Source of the DNA: Methyloceanibacter sp.
GTDB taxonomy: Bacteria > Pseudomonadota > Alphaproteobacteria > Rhizobiales > Methyloligellaceae
Length of the DNA stretch: 8,054 nt
Direction: 5' to 3'
Assembly (NCBI GenBank): GCA_025449615.1
Contig: JANWJA010000070.1
Coordinates: forward strand, 1-8,054
Shown: in pieces, positions 6,155-8,054 of the stretch
How positions within the stretch are numbered: the first letter of the stretch is position 1
How the letters are laid out: every line of letters starts with the position of its first letter
Made by a program: the position numbers and the translations under genes
Notes under the pieces: generated by a model
Seen by the model: only the letters and a program-made list of their open reading frames with translations
Told to the model about the DNA's origin: nothing
Database searches by the model: none

Positions 6155-6171
6155 AAGGAATGGGGTGTCAA
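6143..6171 (-). promoter_or_regulatory. Sigma-70 promoter of the Gp157-Rad52 operon
   Basis: On the minus strand a perfect -35 box TTGACA (6171 to 6166) is followed by a 17-base spacer and TACAGT (6148 to 6143), a 4-of-6 match to the -10 consensus. Transcription would start near 6136, leaving a leader of about 20 bases before ATG 6115. The -10 box is inside the palindromic operator, so a bound repressor would exclude RNA polymerase. Confidence 0.65.
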
Positions 6172-6192
6172 CTGTGAGGGGCTCTTTTGGCC

Positions 6193-6423
6193 ATGATTAC
6201 TCGTGAACAGGTGCGGATGGCGCGTGCGGCTCTCGGCTGGGGGGTCCGTGATCTGGCGAAGGAAGCTGGGATTGCCGCGAATACCGTGAGCAGGTTTGAA
6301 AACGGCTCAGGTGCCAGGCCCGAGACGCTCAAGGTCATTCAGGAAGCCCTGGAGAAGGCCGGGATCGTGTTTATTCCACCGGAGGGGAGACACGGTTCAG
6401 GAGTGCGGATCAAGGCCAGGTAG
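6193..6423 (+). CDS. Small Xre-family helix-turn-helix regulator
   Basis: A 76-residue protein consisting almost only of an Xre/Cro-type DNA-binding domain. After MITREQVRMARAALGW come DLAKEAGI (helix 2, about 20-27) and the recognition helix AANTVSRFENG (28-38). The ending LKVIQEALEKAGIVFIPPEG...GVRIKAR belongs to a subgroup of small Xre regulators common in alphaproteobacteria, whose members usually have GWSQ where this one has GWGV. It diverges from the Gp157-Rad52 operon across a perfect palindrome and is the likely repressor of that operon and of itself. Start choice: ATG 6193 gives the family-typical N-terminus, but its GAGGGG (6176-6181) is 11 bases away. TTG 6187, two codons earlier, has the better spacing of five bases and may be the true, weak start, which would suit a low-level repressor. 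Confidence 0.88.
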   Translation: MITREQVRMARAALGWGVRDLAKEAGIAANTVSRFENGSGARPETLKVIQEALEKAGIVFIPPEGRHGSGVRIKAR

Positions 6424-6502
6424 CTACAAAAGCGAAACGAACCCAATTGCTGCGTTGCAATAGGATCTAATTTCCGCGTGCAGGTGATTGATGTAGCAGC
6501 GC

Positions 6503-7834
6503 TCAGTAATAAGACGCGGATTGTGAGGCAGGCTCGGTGGCGCCCGGCAGCGCCGGCGCCGCGGAAATATTGGGTTCGGCGGGAGGTTTAGGTTTCGGTC
6601 GCACTGCGGGAGCCTTCGGCGCGGCGCCTTGCGTCGCTTCGCCTAACCTCGGCGGCACCTTCCGCCACGGATAGCCAGCCTTCGCGGTTCTGAAGCCGAG
6701 ATCATAGAGCGCCGTCATATATTTCGGATCGAAAGCGCTCGTACTGGTATCGGGGAAATCCCCGGGAATGACGGCGAGGTTATAGTCCGCGCCGTTCCGC
6801 TTGGCTAATGCGTAAAGCTCATAGAGATCGCCGATGCCCTGGTTCTTGATCAGGGTTGAGACGGCGCGACCGGCGATCGAGAGCGTCTTCGCCTTCACCG
6901 CCTTCCATTCCGGGGCGACGCGACCGTTGCGGATGATATAGACGCGGCGGATGGGTTTGACGCTGAGCGTTGGGTCGATTTTCGAGGCCACAAATTGCGT
7001 CGGCAGAAGGAACACTTCACGGGTGGCGCCGCCGTCGACATGCATCTCGTCATAGAGGGAACCCTCGGCGTCAACCTTGATGAAGCCCGGCGGGAACACG
7101 GCCGGGATCGCCGCGGAGGAGAGCAGCACTTTGCGGAACAGGTCGAGCGCCTCAGGCGTGCCAATCAGAGCGATCTGGCCCATGTCCCAAGTGACCGGAC
7201 GCTGCGCATCGAGATTGGTGGTGCCGATCAGGAGGCGGCGGCCTTTCCTGTGTTCAGCTGCGACCTCTTTCAAAAAATCCTCGGTCACGTAGGAAGCGAT
7301 GACTCCGGCGAGTGGAGCATTGCTTGCAAGTGCGTCGCCGCCGAGCAGGCCTTTGATGGGATGCGCGTCGGCGATGTCTGCGGTGGTCGATTGCGTGTAG
7401 ACGTCTTTCAAAGCCTGATCGTAGCGCGGCCCGAGGAAAACGAACGGCGCCGCGAGCGCGCCGGTGCTGACGCCGGTGACGACATCGAATTCGGGCCGCT
7501 TGCCGCTCGCGGTCCAACCGGTGATGAGGCCGGCGCCATAGGCGCCGTCGCTCCCGCCGCCGGAGATGGCGAGGAAATTCACTACCGGGTGGCCGTTGGC
7601 GAGATATTGGGGCCTAGTGGCGCGGACTTGCGCCCATTTTTCCTTGACCATGGCGTCGGCATTCGGGGGGAGCGTGTCACCCCAATAGCGGATCGGGCTC
7701 GAGCCCATGCCGAGGACGGTGGCTTGATTTTCAAGGGCCAGGGGGACGGGATTGCGAGGCGCACCCGCACAACCAGCAAGGCAAAACGCTGCCGCCCCGA
7801 CCAATATTAGGCCCCTAGACCAACGCAGGCGCAC
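6503..7834 (-). CDS. Patatin-like phospholipase lipoprotein
   Basis: A 443-residue envelope lipoprotein with a patatin (PF01734) acyl-hydrolase domain, which cleaves acyl chains from phospholipids using a Ser-Asp dyad. Numbered from GTG 7834, a signal peptide ends in lipobox LAGC with Cys22 as lipidation site. ISGGGSDGAYGAG (91-102) is the oxyanion loop, GVSTG (121-125) holds nucleophile Ser123, and DGGA (267-270) holds catalytic Asp267. The domain continues to about residue 385 and is followed by a Pro/Ala-rich tail (393-443). The catalytic residues are intact, so an active enzyme is expected. I chose GTG 7834 because GGAGGG lies six bases before it; ATG 7858 would add MNRGGGFA and has no visible ribosome binding site. 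The gene lies 98 bases downstream of the beta-barrel gene on the same strand. Inner- or outer-membrane sorting cannot be told. Confidence 0.9.
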   Translation of the reverse strand: MRLRWSRGLILVGAAAFCLAGCAGAPRNPVPLALENQATVLGMGSSPIRYWGDTLPPNADAMVKEKWAQVRATRPQYLANGHPVVNFLAISGGGSDGAYGAGLITGWTASGKRPEFDVVTGVSTGALAAPFVFLGPRYDQALKDVYTQSTTADIADAHPIKGLLGGDALASNAPLAGVIASYVTEDFLKEVAAEHRKGRRLLIGTTNLDAQRPVTWDMGQIALIGTPEALDLFRKVLLSSAAIPAVFPPGFIKVDAEGSLYDEMHVDGGATREVFLLPTQFVASKIDPTLSVKPIRRVYIIRNGRVAPEWKAVKAKTLSIAGRAVSTLIKNQGIGDLYELYALAKRNGADYNLAVIPGDFPDTSTSAFDPKYMTALYDLGFRTAKAGYPWRKVPPRLGEATQGAAPKAPAVRPKPKPPAEPNISAAPALPGATEPASQSASYY

Positions 7835-7840
7835 AGCGAA

Positions 7841-7846
7841 CCCTCC
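7841..7846 (-). promoter_or_regulatory. Shine-Dalgarno site that favours the GTG start of the patatin gene
   Basis: Read on the minus strand this is GGAGGG, six bases before GTG 7834-7832. The alternative ATG at 7858 is preceded by GGCCGCTAACG, which has no such site. This favours the later start, but expression from both is possible. Confidence 0.5.
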
Positions 7847-7932
7847 CCCACGGTTCATCGTTAGCGGCCTTATAGAGAAGGAACAAGGCTTTGATCGGGC
7901 GGCGCCGATCGGCGCGACTGAGCCACCCGGCC

Positions 7933-8054
7933 CTACCAGTTGAATTTCGCGCCGAGCACCGGTCCATGCTGGATGTAATCAACTCCATTCTTGCCGTGTG
8001 CTCCGCTCTCGCTAAAGTCAACGGCCAGTGCGCGATAGCCGACCACGCTGTGCA
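7933..8054 (-). CDS. Outer-membrane beta-barrel protein, C-terminal fragment, cut by window edge
   Basis: The last 39 codons and the TAG stop of a gene that enters from the right edge. The residues run HSVVGYRALAVDFSES, a short Gly/Asn-rich turn, then VDYIQHGPVLGAKFNW. This is an alternation typical of two antiparallel transmembrane strands, with YRALAVDFSE ... QHGPVLG familiar from alphaproteobacterial outer-membrane barrel proteins. The chain ends on an aromatic residue, as the beta-signal read by the BAM assembly machinery requires; here it is Trp, where Phe is usual. No N-terminal part is available, so the exact family and function cannot be named. The frame agrees with the neighbouring patatin lipoprotein in strand, 98 bases upstream of it. 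Confidence 0.65.
   Translation of the reverse strand, partial: HSVVGYRALAVDFSESGAHGKNGVDYIQHGPVLGAKFNW

Noticed and set aside
4910..6438. Direct repeat AAAGCGAAAC at 4910-4919 and 6429-6438 as attachment sites of the cassette
   Set aside because: Only 10 bases, the left copy is inside the Rad52-like coding sequence, and no integrase or tRNA gene is adjacent. Chance is the simpler explanation.
6446..6465. ATTGC/GCAAT inverted repeat between the Xre and patatin genes as bidirectional terminator
   Set aside because: The stem is only five bases and lacks flanking T or A tracts.
6995..7810. Long plus-strand open frame of 271 codons
   Set aside because: It is antisense to the patatin gene, whose lipobox and catalytic motifs are intact. 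The translation is low-complexity and matches nothing I know; high GC makes such shadows common.
7902..7915. 14-base palindrome GCGCCGATCGGCGC as terminator of the beta-barrel gene
   Set aside because: No T-tract follows on the minus strand, and such GC-rich palindromes are frequent in this kind of genome.

Overview
The window looks like chromosome of an alphaproteobacterium of the order Hyphomicrobiales (Rhizobiales). The reasons are the high-GC coding sequence, an IalB-type secreted protein, a DUF2865 protein (a family I know mainly from this order), and a short-palindrome style of intergenic DNA that is common there. A narrower placement is not possible from the sequence. No rRNA, tRNA, CRISPR array, transposase or integrase is visible, and no gene-free stretch exceeds 300 bases.

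Layout. Left part (1-4744), ordinary housekeeping or accessory genes: the start of an IalB-family secreted protein (-, cut by the edge); a SpoU/TrmH-type RNA methyltransferase (-); a zinc-free quinone oxidoreductase (+) diverging from it; a YkvA/DUF1232 protein (-) converging on the oxidoreductase across two small palindromes; a secreted cysteine-rich DUF2865 protein (+); a low-molecular-weight protein tyrosine phosphatase (+); the RNA 2',3'-cyclic phosphodiesterase ThpR (-), which overlaps the phosphatase tail to tail by 19 bases; and a 51-residue single-pass membrane protein (-).

Middle part (4845-6423), the most interesting segment: a compact cassette of phage-type genes with visibly lower GC. 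A Rad52/Rad22-family single-strand annealing protein (-) is translationally coupled (TGATG overlap) to a Siphovirus Gp157-family protein (-). Both are driven from a good sigma-70 promoter (TTGACA, 17 bases, TACAGT) whose -10 box lies inside a perfect 10+1+10 palindrome. On the other side of the palindrome a small Xre-type helix-turn-helix protein is transcribed divergently. This reads as a self-regulated recombination module. It may be a prophage remnant or a domesticated stand-alone unit; no integrase, structural gene or attachment repeat is visible in the window.

Right part (6503-8054): a patatin-like phospholipase lipoprotein (-), and upstream of it the last 39 codons of an outer-membrane beta-barrel protein (-, cut by the edge). 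Both are expected in the cell envelope.

Gaps between genes: 105-179 holds a weak candidate promoter for the IalB gene. 732-835 is the divergent spacer of the methyltransferase and oxidoreductase genes and holds only a short direct repeat (CCGGACC at 764-770 and 775-781). 2241-2392 is a 152-base divergent spacer in which I find no convincing promoter. 4745-4844 holds a TTGACA box on the minus strand (4798 to 4793) without a good -10. 6424-6502 and 7859-7932 hold no convincing terminator.
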